From Hallella mizrahii (GTDB lineage Bacteria > Bacteroidota > Bacteroidia > Bacteroidales > Bacteroidaceae), in the NCBI RefSeq assembly GCF_009695775.1, contig NZ_VUNG01000008.1:1-64000 (forward strand): DNA of 64,000 nt, in the 5' to 3' direction. The translations under genes and the position numbers were made by a program. The number at the start of each line of letters is the position of its first letter. The stretch's first letter is position 1. Below the pieces are notes generated by a model, which was not told where the DNA came from, made no database searches, and saw nothing but the letters and a program-made list of their open reading frames with translations. Of the stretch, positions 31,403 to 42,930 are shown one piece after another.

Positions 31403-31478
31403 TCCTCCTTTAGCTCCCTCCCAAGGGGGCAGAACCGCAAATCCTATGCATTAACTTGGAGGGCAGCTTTCTTGTTGG

Positions 31479-31492
31479 TTGATATAAATCAA
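31479..31492. promoter_or_regulatory. Perfect FNR/CRP-type dyad, site 1
   Basis: TTGATATAAATCAA = TTGAT-N4-ATCAA. Confidence 0.6.
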
Positions 31493-31564
31493 TTAAGCCT
31501 TGTCTCAGCCCTCTCAAGTATACTGGAAAATAGCTTAGAAAGCCCATGCTTTTGACTCTTATAG

Positions 31565-31578
31565 TTGATATAAATCAA
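31565..31578. promoter_or_regulatory. Perfect FNR/CRP-type dyad, site 2
   Basis: TTGATATAAATCAA, identical to site 1 with shared flank (16-nt identity). Confidence 0.6.
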
Positions 31579-31639
31579 TATCAATCGATTACGCTGTTAA
31601 TTTCTTGCAAGAATATTAGGTGGTACGGAATAAGAAAAC

Positions 31640-31647
31640 TAACTTTG
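31640..31647 (+). promoter_or_regulatory. Candidate -7 element for small ORF transcription unit
   Basis: TAACTTTG; no clear -33 TTTG at the usual spacing. Confidence 0.45.
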
Positions 31648-31722
31648 TCTCCGGACAAGACGATAATCGGCACAAGCCGTGAGTCGTAGTATCAACCTTA
31701 TAAACGTAAAAAGATTGTAGTT

Positions 31723-31842
31723 ATGACAGACAAATTGGTGACAATGAATGCCCAGGCCAATCTGCAGGACAAGATGCGCATCGACATGATTCTCGGTGGC
31801 CGTCGTGCAGCCCTGGACGCTTTGAAGGCAAAGAAGGCATAA
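31723..31842 (+). CDS. Small ORF, 39 aa (MTDKLVTMNAQANLQDKMRIDMILGGRRAALDALKAKKA)
   Basis: ATG to TAA, own upstream -7 element and downstream terminator; below the ORF-track length cutoff. Confidence 0.5.
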   Translation: MTDKLVTMNAQANLQDKMRIDMILGGRRAALDALKAKKA

Positions 31843-31889
31843 TCTTTTTCGCCTTTAGTAAGATTGAGAAACATCGTTTAGAATCAGGA

Positions 31890-31938
31890 ATCGGTGTTCA
31901 CTAAGGTTCAAAGACTGTAGTGGGCACCGATATTTTTT
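31890..31938 (+). terminator. Intrinsic terminator after small ORF
   Basis: 14-bp stem atcggtgttcacta/tagtgggcaccgat (two G-U pairs) then a T-rich run (attttttg). Confidence 0.8.
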
Positions 31939-31946
31939 GTTTCTCT

Positions 31947-32522
31947 TTATTTTTCTATCTCCATAATCTCTTGATAGATACGTTGCACAGGGAGTCCCAT
32001 GACATTGTAGTAGCTTCCGTGGATGGATGTCACGCCGATGTATCCGATCCATTCCTGTATGCCGTAGGCACCGGCTTTGTCAAACGGGCGGTAGTGTGCG
32101 ATGTAATAGTCTATCTCGTCGTCGGTGAGTTTCCGGAAGGCTACATCTGTAGTGACCGCAAATGTCTTTTGCGCTTTTGCCGTGGTCAGTGTCACCCCGG
32201 TGACTACCTGGTGTGTGCGTCCGCTGATGAGGCGGAGCATTCGACGGGCATCGTCGGCATCGCGTGGCTTGCCCAGTATCGTGTTGTCGACAACGACTAC
32301 CGTGTCGGCGGTGAGCAGCAGTTCGTCGTCGTCGACTTGGTAGGCAGCTGCCTTCTCTCGTGAGATATACTGTGGCACTTCTTCGGCGCGTAGATTCTCG
32401 GGATAGCTCTCGCTGACACCTTTGATCACTTTCACCTCAAAGTCCAGGTCCAGTCCTGCCAACAACTCTTTGCGGCGTGGCGATGCGCTGGCAAGTATGA
32501 TTTTCAGTTTCGTTGTTTCCAT
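31947..32522 (-). CDS. maf: Maf-family nucleotide pyrophosphatase
   Basis: KIILASASPRRKELLAGLDLDFEV, TADTVVVVDNTILGKP; start at 32522 preferred. Confidence 0.93.
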   Translation of the reverse strand: METTKLKIILASASPRRKELLAGLDLDFEVKVIKGVSESYPENLRAEEVPQYISREKAAAYQVDDDELLLTADTVVVVDNTILGKPRDADDARRMLRLISGRTHQVVTGVTLTTAKAQKTFAVTTDVAFRKLTDDEIDYYIAHYRPFDKAGAYGIQEWIGYIGVTSIHGSYYNVMGLPVQRIYQEIMEIEK

Positions 32523-32654
32523 TTCCTGTTGTTCAAATCTTTTTTCAGCGCAAAAGTAGCCAAAAGTTATCAATGTACAAAAGGCAACGGGTTAAAGCAG
32601 GTTAATATCGATCATGGCATCACAATGATTCTGCAAGATAAAGGATGGAGCAAT

Positions 32655-33560
32655 CTATAGCTTTACGATGTCCTCTATCGACATACCCGTTACTTTTGCG
32701 ATCGTCTCCAAAGGCAGTCCCAAGGCCTTCATTGCCTTCGCATTCTTTTTCCTTTCATCGGAAGCACCCTGCTCGATACCTTTTTTCAGTCCTTTTTTCA
32801 GTCCTTTCAACTCAGCTGTGTCGAGTACATTCTTCATGTCGCGATAAACCTTCAAGCTGTCTTCATAATCCTGACGTTCTTCGGGAGTGTACCGGGCTAT
32901 CTCAGCCTGGTCAAAAAGCCGTGTGAAGATGCGTTCCTGCAATGCAGCCGGACGTTTCATCAAACGAGAAAGGTTATGAAGGACAAAAAGCCATTTGTCG
33001 TACATCGTTTTCAACTCATCCTCTTTCTTTGTAAACTTTGGCATCTCAAGATAAAGGAATGTCAGCTTATCATAGAACACATGCTTGTCATCTACATCCA
33101 TCAACTTCACTTCGTGGCGAAGGCAGTCTTGGGGATATTCGTTATCGGGAAAGACAAAATCCAGTATTCCGACTGTATAGACTCCTTTAAGTTTAAAATC
33201 CCATATTCCTTTCTTCCCTTGATTCTGAATAGGGAAAGTGGAATAGAACACACTTCTGTCCTTAAAAAATTGTTGCTCAGCCTTCTGCATCTCTACGATG
33301 AACGTCTCGCCCTGCTCATTCTCGCAGTATACATCAAAGATGGCACGGCGGTCGCCATAGCTATTGCCAAGGTTCTCACCATTAAGATAGGTAAGATCTC
33401 TCACTACTTCCTTGCCTTCGAACAGCGAGTTGAGAAAGCTGATCAGCAAATCCTTATTGAGAGGAGTGCCAAACAATTTCTTAAATCCGAAGTCTGTATA
33501 CGGATTGATATATTTGGCACTTCCCATTTCTTCTATGTCTTGTAAGCTTCTGTTTGTCAT
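32655..33560 (-). CDS. Rpn-family recombination-promoting nuclease (PD-(D/E)XK transposase-like)
   Basis: YINPYTDFGFKKLFGTPLNKDLLISFLNSLF, DVYCENEQGETFIVEMQKAEQQFFKDRSVFY, LKGLKKGLKKGIEQG tail. Confidence 0.9.
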   Translation of the reverse strand: MTNRSLQDIEEMGSAKYINPYTDFGFKKLFGTPLNKDLLISFLNSLFEGKEVVRDLTYLNGENLGNSYGDRRAIFDVYCENEQGETFIVEMQKAEQQFFKDRSVFYSTFPIQNQGKKGIWDFKLKGVYTVGILDFVFPDNEYPQDCLRHEVKLMDVDDKHVFYDKLTFLYLEMPKFTKKEDELKTMYDKWLFVLHNLSRLMKRPAALQERIFTRLFDQAEIARYTPEERQDYEDSLKVYRDMKNVLDTAELKGLKKGLKKGIEQGASDERKKNAKAMKALGLPLETIAKVTGMSIEDIVKL

Positions 33561-33706
33561 GTCGTAGGCTCTTTAAGGGTTTTATTTGCAAATATAGGTA
33601 TTGTTGATGATTTATGCAAATTATTTGGGCGGATAGTGTTTACATCACTGAAAAGATAATGGTATTGCTTTTAGCCTTTTCGAAAGGATTTTGTGCTGGG
33701 CATCCC

Positions 33707-34225
33707 TTACCACCCGAACGCTTTGGCGTTGTCCATCCATTTGCCTTGTGCCTTGAGCACCTGCTCGATGACATCGCGGGCGCAGCCGTGGCCTCCTTCA
33801 TAACTGCTGACATAGAGCGAGATCTGCTTGATGTCGGCACAGGCGTCGGCCGGGCAGCAGGGACAGCCCACGAGGCTCATCACCTCGTAGTCGGGGATGT
33901 CGTCGCCCATATAGAGCACCTCATCATGGGTCAGGCAATTGTTTTGGAGAAAATGCGCATAGACGTCCTTTTTCATCGCGCTGCCCATGAAGATGTCCTC
34001 CACACCCAAATAAGCATAGCGCTTGCGGATGGCCTCTGAGCTGCCACCCGTGATGATGGCGATATGCAAACCGCGTTTGACGGCCAACTGAATGGCGTAG
34101 CCATCCTTGATATTGACCGTGCGAAGAGGCATCCCTTCGGCATCCATACCTACCGTGGAAGCTGACAGCACACCGTCGACGTCGAAGACAATGGCGCGAA
34201 TGCGCCGTAAATCGTAGTTGATCAT
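33707..34225 (-). CDS. kdsC: KdsC-like HAD phosphatase (3-deoxy-manno-octulosonate-8-phosphatase family)
   Basis: [57 protein letters not shown]; start at 34225 preferred. Confidence 0.88.
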   Translation of the reverse strand: MINYDLRRIRAIVFDVDGVLSASTVGMDAEGMPLRTVNIKDGYAIQLAVKRGLHIAIITGGSSEAIRKRYAYLGVEDIFMGSAMKKDVYAHFLQNNCLTHDEVLYMGDDIPDYEVMSLVGCPCCPADACADIKQISLYVSSYEGGHGCARDVIEQVLKAQGKWMDNAKAFGW

Positions 34226-34331
34226 GGCTTCGTATGATTTTTGACGCAAAGTTACAAAATAAAAGTGGAACTTTATTTTGTGTTTCCCTTGAATTATATT
34301 AATTTTGCCACTAAGCAAGCATTCTGTAGCC

Positions 34332-35303
34332 ATGTCGCAGTATCAGACCGCAATCTATACGCGTGGAGACACATTGCCGTCAATGGACGACGGCAATTTC
34401 TTCCATAGTCCGGAGCTCTTCCATATTGTGGAGCGGACACCGGGGCAGCGGCCTTGTATGGCGGTGGCTACCGACGGGCAGGGTAGGGTGGTCGGCCATA
34501 TCCTTGTCTTCCTGCTGCGTGCCTCGTGGATGCCCTTGCTCTATTGGCAGGCGCATGCCTATGGCGAGGGCGACTATGCCGAGGATGTGAACAGCGAGGA
34601 AGTCTTCGGCCTGCTCCTCGAAGCTCTTGTCAGGCGATTGCGCCGCAGGCTGTGTTTCTTCATTGAGTTCAGCGATGTCTCCCGCAAGATGTTTGGCTAC
34701 AAATATTTTCGTTCGCAAGGCTTCTTTCCCATTCCTTGGCAGGAAATCCACAATTCGCTCCACTCCATGGATCCCCACGACCGCCTACAGCCCAAAATGC
34801 TGAAAAAGATTGAGCATGCCTATCAGCAGGGTGTCGAAACCCGTGAGGTGACCACGGAAGAGGATCTCGACCGCTTCGCTCATTTGGTGCGTGGCTTCTA
34901 TCGCTGGAAGGTGCATCGTGTCGTACCGCCTGAGAAGCAGATTGCTGAGCTCTATCTCAGCGACAATGGCCGCCTCTTTGCCACCCTCTACAAGGGTCGG
35001 CTGATTGGTGGCTGCGTCTGTGTCTATTCCGAAGGGAATGCCTATCTGTGGTATCTCGCTTCTCTGCGCAAGCGTTACGCCTGGCTTCATCCCGCAATGA
35101 TGACCGTGTGGCAGGCGATCATTTGGGCGTGGAAACACAACTATGCCCACATCTACTTCCTCGATGCCGGGCTGCCCTATCCCAACAATCCGTTTCGAGA
35201 GTTCATCCTTCGCTTCGGTGGCAAGCCCGTGGCAAAGTACCGTTGGTTCCGATTCTCTATTGGATGGCTCAACAAACTGCTCTCCTGGATATGGAAAGAG
35301 TAG
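34332..35303 (+). CDS. FemAB/GNAT-like acyltransferase
   Basis: Double GNAT-type fold pattern: [67 protein letters not shown]. Confidence 0.65.
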   Translation: MSQYQTAIYTRGDTLPSMDDGNFFHSPELFHIVERTPGQRPCMAVATDGQGRVVGHILVFLLRASWMPLLYWQAHAYGEGDYAEDVNSEEVFGLLLEALVRRLRRRLCFFIEFSDVSRKMFGYKYFRSQGFFPIPWQEIHNSLHSMDPHDRLQPKMLKKIEHAYQQGVETREVTTEEDLDRFAHLVRGFYRWKVHRVVPPEKQIAELYLSDNGRLFATLYKGRLIGGCVCVYSEGNAYLWYLASLRKRYAWLHPAMMTVWQAIIWAWKHNYAHIYFLDAGLPYPNNPFREFILRFGGKPVAKYRWFRFSIGWLNKLLSWIWKE

Positions 35304-35690
35304 GAAGGTGGCTGTAAGCTTGCCATTCGGGATGAGAACGGTTATCTGTCCCGCCTGACATCAGATTTGTATCTTCAGGGCTTTACTTCTCTTAAAAAGA
35401 AACATGCGGGCTAAAAGTAGAGATGCATAGAATGTGTTTCTTTTCGTGGATCCGGCTGTACGGAGTAGTAGATCATTTGTTTCTCCACTGTCTTGTAAAC
35501 TGACATTTTTCCGCCCCTGAGAATCGAAAAATCAGAATCAGGGACGTACTTGCGCCTGATTTTCGCCATTTTGCGAAATATTTCGTAACTAATTGATAAT
35601 TAACAAGTTTGCGTTTTTGTGCTAGAGCGTAAGGGCTCTGCTTATCATCTTTTCGGCCATTTACTTCGCCAAAATAGTCGTTTTTGCCCT

Positions 35691-35729
35691 TCATCTCGGT
35701 ACTTTTACACGGTAAAAGTACCGAGATGA
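35691..35729. repeat. Perfect 18-bp inverted repeat with 3-nt loop in a 600-bp intergenic region
   Basis: tcatctcggtacttttac-acg-gtaaaagtaccgagatga. Confidence 0.95.
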
Positions 35730-35955
35730 CCGAAAATTCTCTAGAGAATTTCTCGTCAAAGTCCTTTTTTCATCTGCAGAAAGTCCCGTGATGATACTGT
35801 CAAAGTGGCAATTTCTGTTTTTTAAGCAACAAATCTGTGATTCCCAGCTTTCGTTTTTGATTTTGTCTTCTCCAGATTGTCTCTTCTTCGTGATGACTTT
35901 TTGTCGGATAAAATCCAATGAATAGAATCATCGGCGCTTGGTATGTGCACAAAAA

Positions 35956-35989
35956 AAGAGGTGGCAAGCAACATGGCTTGCCACCTCTT
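35956..35989 (-). terminator. Terminator downstream of groEL
   Basis: 14-bp stem aagaggtggcaagc/gcttgccacctctt; T-run on minus strand. Confidence 0.8.
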
Positions 35990-36022
35990 CGTGGTTATGA
36001 GTTTTTTATTTCGATGTCTCTA

Positions 36023-37654
<1,632 letters not shown>

Positions 37655-37720
37655 CTATTTTAGTGTTTTGATAATAGTAAACTGATTGATTGAAAAGAGA
37701 TGTCTGCGACTAGCAGTGCT

Positions 37721-37993
37721 TTAGTCCTCTACGACAGCGAGCACGTCGCTCTGGCGCATCATCAGGTATTTCTTGTCACCGTCTTCCAACTCTGTTCCGG
37801 CATATTTGCCATAGAGCACGGTGTCGCCCTTCTTCAGAACCATAGGATCGTCTTTAGTGCCTTGGCCTACGGCAACGATCTCGCCGCGCTGTGGTTTCTC
37901 CTTGGCTGTGTCAGGGATGATGATTCCACCTACTTTTTCCTCAGCTGGTGCAGGAAGTACCAGCACTCTGTCTGCTAATGGTTTAATTGTCAT
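37721..37993 (-). CDS. groES: Co-chaperonin GroES
   Basis: [43 protein letters not shown]. Confidence 0.98.
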   Translation of the reverse strand: MTIKPLADRVLVLPAPAEEKVGGIIIPDTAKEKPQRGEIVAVGQGTKDDPMVLKKGDTVLYGKYAGTELEDGDKKYLMMRQSDVLAVVED

Positions 37994-38526
37994 AATTGCT
38001 ATGTTTATTTATTGTTCAACTTTCAATATTGGTTGTTGCGTTTCCGCGACACCTTTCAAGTTGCCAAAACTGTGCCAATTGGGATGAAGAGCGGATGGTG
38101 ACAAAAGTGTCATACCAAGATGTGACAGCTTGTCGTACGGTTTGGCGAGTGCGCTATATATAATAAGGTGTAGTGGGAAAACGGATAGGGATGACTGTTA
38201 AGGGAAGCCGGAAAACTTGATCAAGAAGTAAATATGGGAATCGGCGAGCGGGCAGCCTGATGAAGCTTAACTCTGTTGATACCCATTCCCATATTCTCTA
38301 ATTAAAGTACTCATAAGATTAAAAATCCCCAATCCACAGTAATCACTACTCTGATTGGGGCCTTTAACCTTTTAAAAAAACTAACCTTAACCTATTGAAA
38401 TGAATCTATGTTGCAAATATAGCATTTTTCTTTCAAAGTATTGTCAATATTTCGGTAAATTTAATAAAAATCTTCATGGCACGCTTTTTGCATTTTTATC
38501 GGCAAAAACTAAATTGAAAGCATACC

Positions 38527-40584
38527 ATGAAAAAAGGTAATATTGGGGTTACTACTGAGAACATCTTCCCCGTCATCAAAAAGTTCTTGTATTCCGATCA
38601 TGAGATCTTCCTTCGTGAAATGGTCTCCAACGCTGTTGATGCTACTCAGAAACTGAAGACGCTGGCACAGAAAGGCGACTTCAAGGGTGAGCTCGGTGAC
38701 CTGACGATCCACGTCAAACTCGACAAAGACGCCAAGACGCTCACCATCAGCGACCGTGGACTCGGTATGACTGCTGAGGAAATCGACAAATACATCAACC
38801 AGATCGCTTTCTCGGGGGTCACTGACTTCCTGACGAAATACAAGGATGAGGCTAATGCTATCATCGGACACTTCGGACTGGGATTCTACTCCAGCTTCAT
38901 GGTTTCTGACAAGGTTGAGATCATCACCAAGAGCTATCAAGAGGGTGCTAAGGCCATGCACTGGACTTGCGACGGCTCGCCAGAATTCACCCTTGAGGAG
39001 ACCGAGAAGGAAGACCGCGGTACCGACATTGTGCTGCACATCGCTGACGATTGCAAGGAATTTCTTGAGAAGACGCGTATCACCGCCTTGCTCAACAAGT
39101 ATTGCAAGTTCATGGCAGTGCCCATTGCCTTTGGAAAAAAGACAGAATGGAAAGACGGCAAGGAGGTGGAAACGCAGGAAGACAACATCATCAACAGCGT
39201 GGAACCTTTGTGGACCAAGACGCCGTCAACACTGAAAGATGAGGACTATAAGAACTTCTACCGTACACTCTATCCGATGCAGGACGAACCCCTGTTCTGG
39301 ATTCACCTTAACGTAGATTTCCCGTTCCATCTGACGGGTATCCTCTATTTCCCGCGCGTCCACAGCAACCTCGACTTGCAGCGCAACAAGATCCAGCTCT
39401 ATTGCAATCAGGTCTTTGTCACCGACCAGGTAGAGGGTATCGTGCCTGACTTCCTCACACTGCTCCATGGCGTCATCGACTCACCGGACATTCCACTGAA
39501 CGTCAGCCGCAGCTATCTGCAGAGCGACGCCAACGTGAAGAAGATCTCGACCTACATCACCAAGAAGGTCGCTGACCGACTGCAGCAGACGTTCAAAGAC
39601 GACCGCAAGGACTACGAGGCTAAGTGGGACGATTTGAAGCTCTTCATCAACTACGGAATGCTCTCGCAGGAGGACTTCTACGACCGTGCCAAGGATTTTG
39701 CCCTGTTTAAGGATATCAACGGCAAGTACTTCACTATGGAGGAGTACAAGACGCTCATCAAGGACAACCAGACCGACAAGAACGGTGACCTCGTATACCT
39801 CTATGCCACCGACAAGAACGACCAGTACTCTTATATCAAGGCCGCTGAGGACAAGGGCTACAGCGTGCTGTTGATGGACGGCCAGCTCGACATGCCGATG
39901 GTGTCGATGCTCGAACAGAAACTGGAGAAGAGCCGCTTCGCACGTGTCGACGCAGATATCATCGACCGTCTCATCCAGAAGGAAGACGCGAAGAAAAGTG
40001 CTTTGGAGGCCGACGACCGTGACAAACTGGCAGAGGTGTTCCGCTCTCAGATGCCTGTTGACAGCAAGGCAACCTTCAACGTCGACATGGAGGCACTCGG
40101 CGAGCAGGCTCAGCCGGTGCTGATCACCGAGAGTGAGTATATGCGTCGTATGAAGGATATGAGCCACTTCCAGCCGGGCATGAGCTTCTACGGTCAGATG
40201 CCGGACAGCTATACGGTGGTGCTCAATACCGACCACGCTCTCGTGAAAGAGGTGCTCGACGAAACCCGCAAGGCCACCGACGAGACCTTGAAGCCGATCG
40301 AGAGTGAGCTCAAGGGACAGCAGGCACGTCTCGCCGCTTTGCATCAGAGCCAAAGCAAGAAAAAGGCCGAGGAGATCACCAAGGAGGAAAAAGACGATCT
40401 CGAAAAAACCGAGAAAGCTGTCAATGAGCAGCGTGACAAGAAAAACAAAGTCCTCTGCGACTATGCCAAGGACAACAAGATCGTGCATCAGCTCATCGAT
40501 CTGGCTCTCCTGCAGAACGGTATGCTCAAGGGCAAAGCCCTCGACGAGTTCCTCAAGAGATCAGTGGAGATGATCAAGAAGTAA
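38527..40584 (+). CDS. htpG: Molecular chaperone HtpG (Hsp90)
   Basis: FLREMVSNAVDATQKLKTLA, GHFGLGFYSSFMVSDKVEI; 685 aa. Confidence 0.97.
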   Translation: MKKGNIGVTTENIFPVIKKFLYSDHEIFLREMVSNAVDATQKLKTLAQKGDFKGELGDLTIHVKLDKDAKTLTISDRGLGMTAEEIDKYINQIAFSGVTDFLTKYKDEANAIIGHFGLGFYSSFMVSDKVEIITKSYQEGAKAMHWTCDGSPEFTLEETEKEDRGTDIVLHIADDCKEFLEKTRITALLNKYCKFMAVPIAFGKKTEWKDGKEVETQEDNIINSVEPLWTKTPSTLKDEDYKNFYRTLYPMQDEPLFWIHLNVDFPFHLTGILYFPRVHSNLDLQRNKIQLYCNQVFVTDQVEGIVPDFLTLLHGVIDSPDIPLNVSRSYLQSDANVKKISTYITKKVADRLQQTFKDDRKDYEAKWDDLKLFINYGMLSQEDFYDRAKDFALFKDINGKYFTMEEYKTLIKDNQTDKNGDLVYLYATDKNDQYSYIKAAEDKGYSVLLMDGQLDMPMVSMLEQKLEKSRFARVDADIIDRLIQKEDAKKSALEADDRDKLAEVFRSQMPVDSKATFNVDMEALGEQAQPVLITESEYMRRMKDMSHFQPGMSFYGQMPDSYTVVLNTDHALVKEVLDETRKATDETLKPIESELKGQQARLAALHQSQSKKKAEEITKEEKDDLEKTEKAVNEQRDKKNKVLCDYAKDNKIVHQLIDLALLQNGMLKGKALDEFLKRSVEMIKK

Positions 40585-40719
40585 AAGACCAGCCTCTCTT
40601 CTCCCCCAGCCCCCGTCCTCTCCCCAAGGGAAAGGACGGGGATCTGCACACCACTGACACCTTTGTGGAGGAGACTGCGGGGAGAATGTTTCGGGAGATG
40701 ATGATGATTGAGCGATGGA

Positions 40720-40822
40720 GGTCTATGGCTCCTATAGTGTCTCTGGTTTCTATAATCTCTATGGGATTCTATAGTTACTATGGTCTCTATAGCTTCTATG
40801 GCTCTATAAGCTCTATGGTTGT
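40720..40822. repeat. Degenerate short-period repeat of tctatagt/tctatgg units
   Basis: tctatggctcctatagtgtctctggtttctataatctctatgggattctatagttactatggtctctatagcttctatggctctataagctctatgg. Confidence 0.8.
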
Positions 40823-40913
40823 CATCCCCTCTATATCAGCCTCTGCGCTTCTGTCTTTTCATTCAGCAGCGCAGAGGCTTTTTTGTGCCCTTACACTTTT
40901 TTCTTGCCAAAAG

Positions 40914-40945
40914 TTTGGTGGGATGAAATAATTGTGTTACCTTTG
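40914..40945 (+). promoter_or_regulatory. Promoter of tRNA-Val tandem
   Basis: TTTG (40914-40917) - 20 nt - TACCTTTG (40938-40945). Confidence 0.65.
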
Positions 40946-40964
40946 CACCCGCAATCCGAGATAG

Positions 40965-41039
40965 GGGCGTTTAGCTCAGTTGGTTTAGAGCATCTGCCTT
41001 ACAAGCAGAGGGTCGGCGGTTCGAATCCGTCAACGCCCA
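40965..41039 (+). tRNA. tRNA-Val (anticodon TAC)
   Basis: Cloverleaf: acceptor GGGCGTT/AACGCCC, anticodon loop CTTACAA, TpsiC ggttcgaatcc. Confidence 0.96.
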
Positions 41040-41088
41040 CGTAGGGGTGGTCCCTGTAGTCCTTCGGGATTGCGGGGATTTTTATATC

Positions 41089-41163
41089 GGGCGTTTAGCT
41101 CAGTTGGTTTAGAGCATCTGCCTTACAAGCAGAGGGTCGGCGGTTCGAATCCGTCAACGCCCA
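41089..41163 (+). tRNA. tRNA-Val (anticodon TAC), identical second copy
   Basis: Same 75-nt sequence as 40965-41039, 49 nt downstream. Confidence 0.96.
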
Positions 41164-41471
41164 CGTCAAAGCACTTTGACACACGTTTCAGCATACTTCT
41201 TTTTGAAAAACAGTCGTGATCGGTGATCCGTATACAGCGTGGTTGCTTGTGTGTGGGTGATACGTTGGTTTGGTTCTCTGTGCTTCTGCTGTGCAAAAGT
41301 GCTCGAGCCTCATCGTCGCTCGCCTCTTGTGGCTCGCTTTTCCTCGCTCGTTTTCTTTCTTTTCTCCTTTTTAATTATCTTTTTCATAACACTGTGATTG
41401 GATATCGAAATAAATTAGTAATTTTGCACGTAGGAATATAATACGTATTATCACAGCTTATTAATAGCATT

Positions 41472-42818
41472 ATGAATCTGGATACATTGACGGCCATCTC
41501 GCCTATCGATGGTCGCTATAGAAGCAAGACAGAGCCTTTGGCCAACTACTTCTCTGAATATGCACTCATCCGCTACCGCGTACGTGTGGAGGTGGAGTAT
41601 TTCATCACTCTGTGTGAGTTGCCGCTGCCGCAACTGAAGGACTTCGACCACAACCTTTTCGAACGCCTGCGGGATATCTATCGCCACTTCGATGAGAAAA
41701 GCGCACAGCGGGTCAAGGACATCGAGAAGATCACCAATCACGATGTCAAGGCCGTGGAGTATTTCATCAAGGAGCGATTCGATGAGATTGGAGGCTTGGA
41801 TGCCTACAAGGAGTTTATTCACTTTGGCCTGACATCTCAGGATATCAACAACACCAGCGTGCCACTCTCGCTCAAAGAGGCACTGCACGATGTCTACTAT
41901 CCTTTGGTGGAAGAGCTCATCGCTCAGTTGCAGCAATATGCCGATGAGTGGAAAGACGTGCCCATGCTCGCCAAGACACATGGACAGCCTGCCTCGCCCA
42001 CACGCTTGGGCAAGGAAATTATGGTCTATGTCTATCGTCTGACAGAACAGCTCAACAGTCTGAAGGCCTGCAAGATTACTGCTAAGTTCGGGGGCGCTAC
42101 GGGCAACTTCAATGCCCACCATGTGGCTTATCCCAACTATGACTGGAAGGCTTTTGCCAACCGCTTCGTCAGTGAGAAACTCGGCTTGGAGCGTGAGCAG
42201 TGGACCACACAGATCAGTAACTATGACTATCTCGGCGCCATCTTCGATGCTATGCGCCGCATCAATACCATCATCATCGATCTCGACCGCGACTTCTGGA
42301 TGTATATCTCCATGGACTACTTCAAGCAGAAGATCAAGAAGGGAGAGGTCGGCTCCAGTGCCATGCCGCATAAGGTCAATCCGATCGACTACGAAAACAG
42401 TGAGGGTAACCTTGGCATCTCCAACGCTATCTTGCAGTTCCTCGCTGCCAAGTTGCCGGTGAGCCGCCTGCAGCGTGACCTTACCGACTCTACCGTGCTC
42501 CGCAATGTCGGCGTGCCCATGGGGCACAGCGTCATCGCTATTGAGAGCACATTGAAAGGCCTTCGTAAACTCATCCTCCATGAAGAGAAGATGACAGAGG
42601 ACTTGAACAATACCTGGGCCGTGGTGGCTGAGGCTATCCAGACTATCCTGCGCCGTGAGGGATATCCACATCCCTATGAGGCTCTGAAAGCGCTGACCCG
42701 CACCAACAACGTGATGACGGAGCAGACCATCCACGACTTCATTCAGACACTCAACGTCAGTGATGACGTGAAGGCTGAGCTGATGGCGATCACACCGATG
42801 AACTACACGGGTATGTAA
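41472..42818 (+). CDS. purB: Adenylosuccinate lyase
   Basis: TAISPIDGRYRSKTEPLANYFSEYALIRYRVRVE, GEVGSSAMPHKVNPIDYENSEGN. Confidence 0.97.
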   Translation: MNLDTLTAISPIDGRYRSKTEPLANYFSEYALIRYRVRVEVEYFITLCELPLPQLKDFDHNLFERLRDIYRHFDEKSAQRVKDIEKITNHDVKAVEYFIKERFDEIGGLDAYKEFIHFGLTSQDINNTSVPLSLKEALHDVYYPLVEELIAQLQQYADEWKDVPMLAKTHGQPASPTRLGKEIMVYVYRLTEQLNSLKACKITAKFGGATGNFNAHHVAYPNYDWKAFANRFVSEKLGLEREQWTTQISNYDYLGAIFDAMRRINTIIIDLDRDFWMYISMDYFKQKIKKGEVGSSAMPHKVNPIDYENSEGNLGISNAILQFLAAKLPVSRLQRDLTDSTVLRNVGVPMGHSVIAIESTLKGLRKLILHEEKMTEDLNNTWAVVAEAIQTILRREGYPHPYEALKALTRTNNVMTEQTIHDFIQTLNVSDDVKAELMAITPMNYTGM

Positions 42819-42930
42819 TCGCACGTCTAAAGATTTGTTTTCATATTACACATTATTATAATATCATTTTTAGAGTATCATTTTCAAGAGTATTAACAAG
42901 TAAGCCGAGAGGCTACACAATGTAACTATT

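Noticed and set aside
30988-31413. 141-aa + strand ORF with three KIAQTSEMTKENEVFLFIS repeats
   Set aside because: Product of the 78-bp non-coding repeat (78 is divisible by 3) overlapping the pseudokinase gene start; no start context or family support.
40965-41163. tRNA duplication as a mobile element attachment site
   Set aside because: Both tRNAs are complete and identical, with no integrase or partial tRNA repeat downstream; simple tandem gene duplication.
41451-42824. 457-aa ORF antisense to purB
   Set aside because: Shadow ORF; purB motifs are clear on the plus strand.
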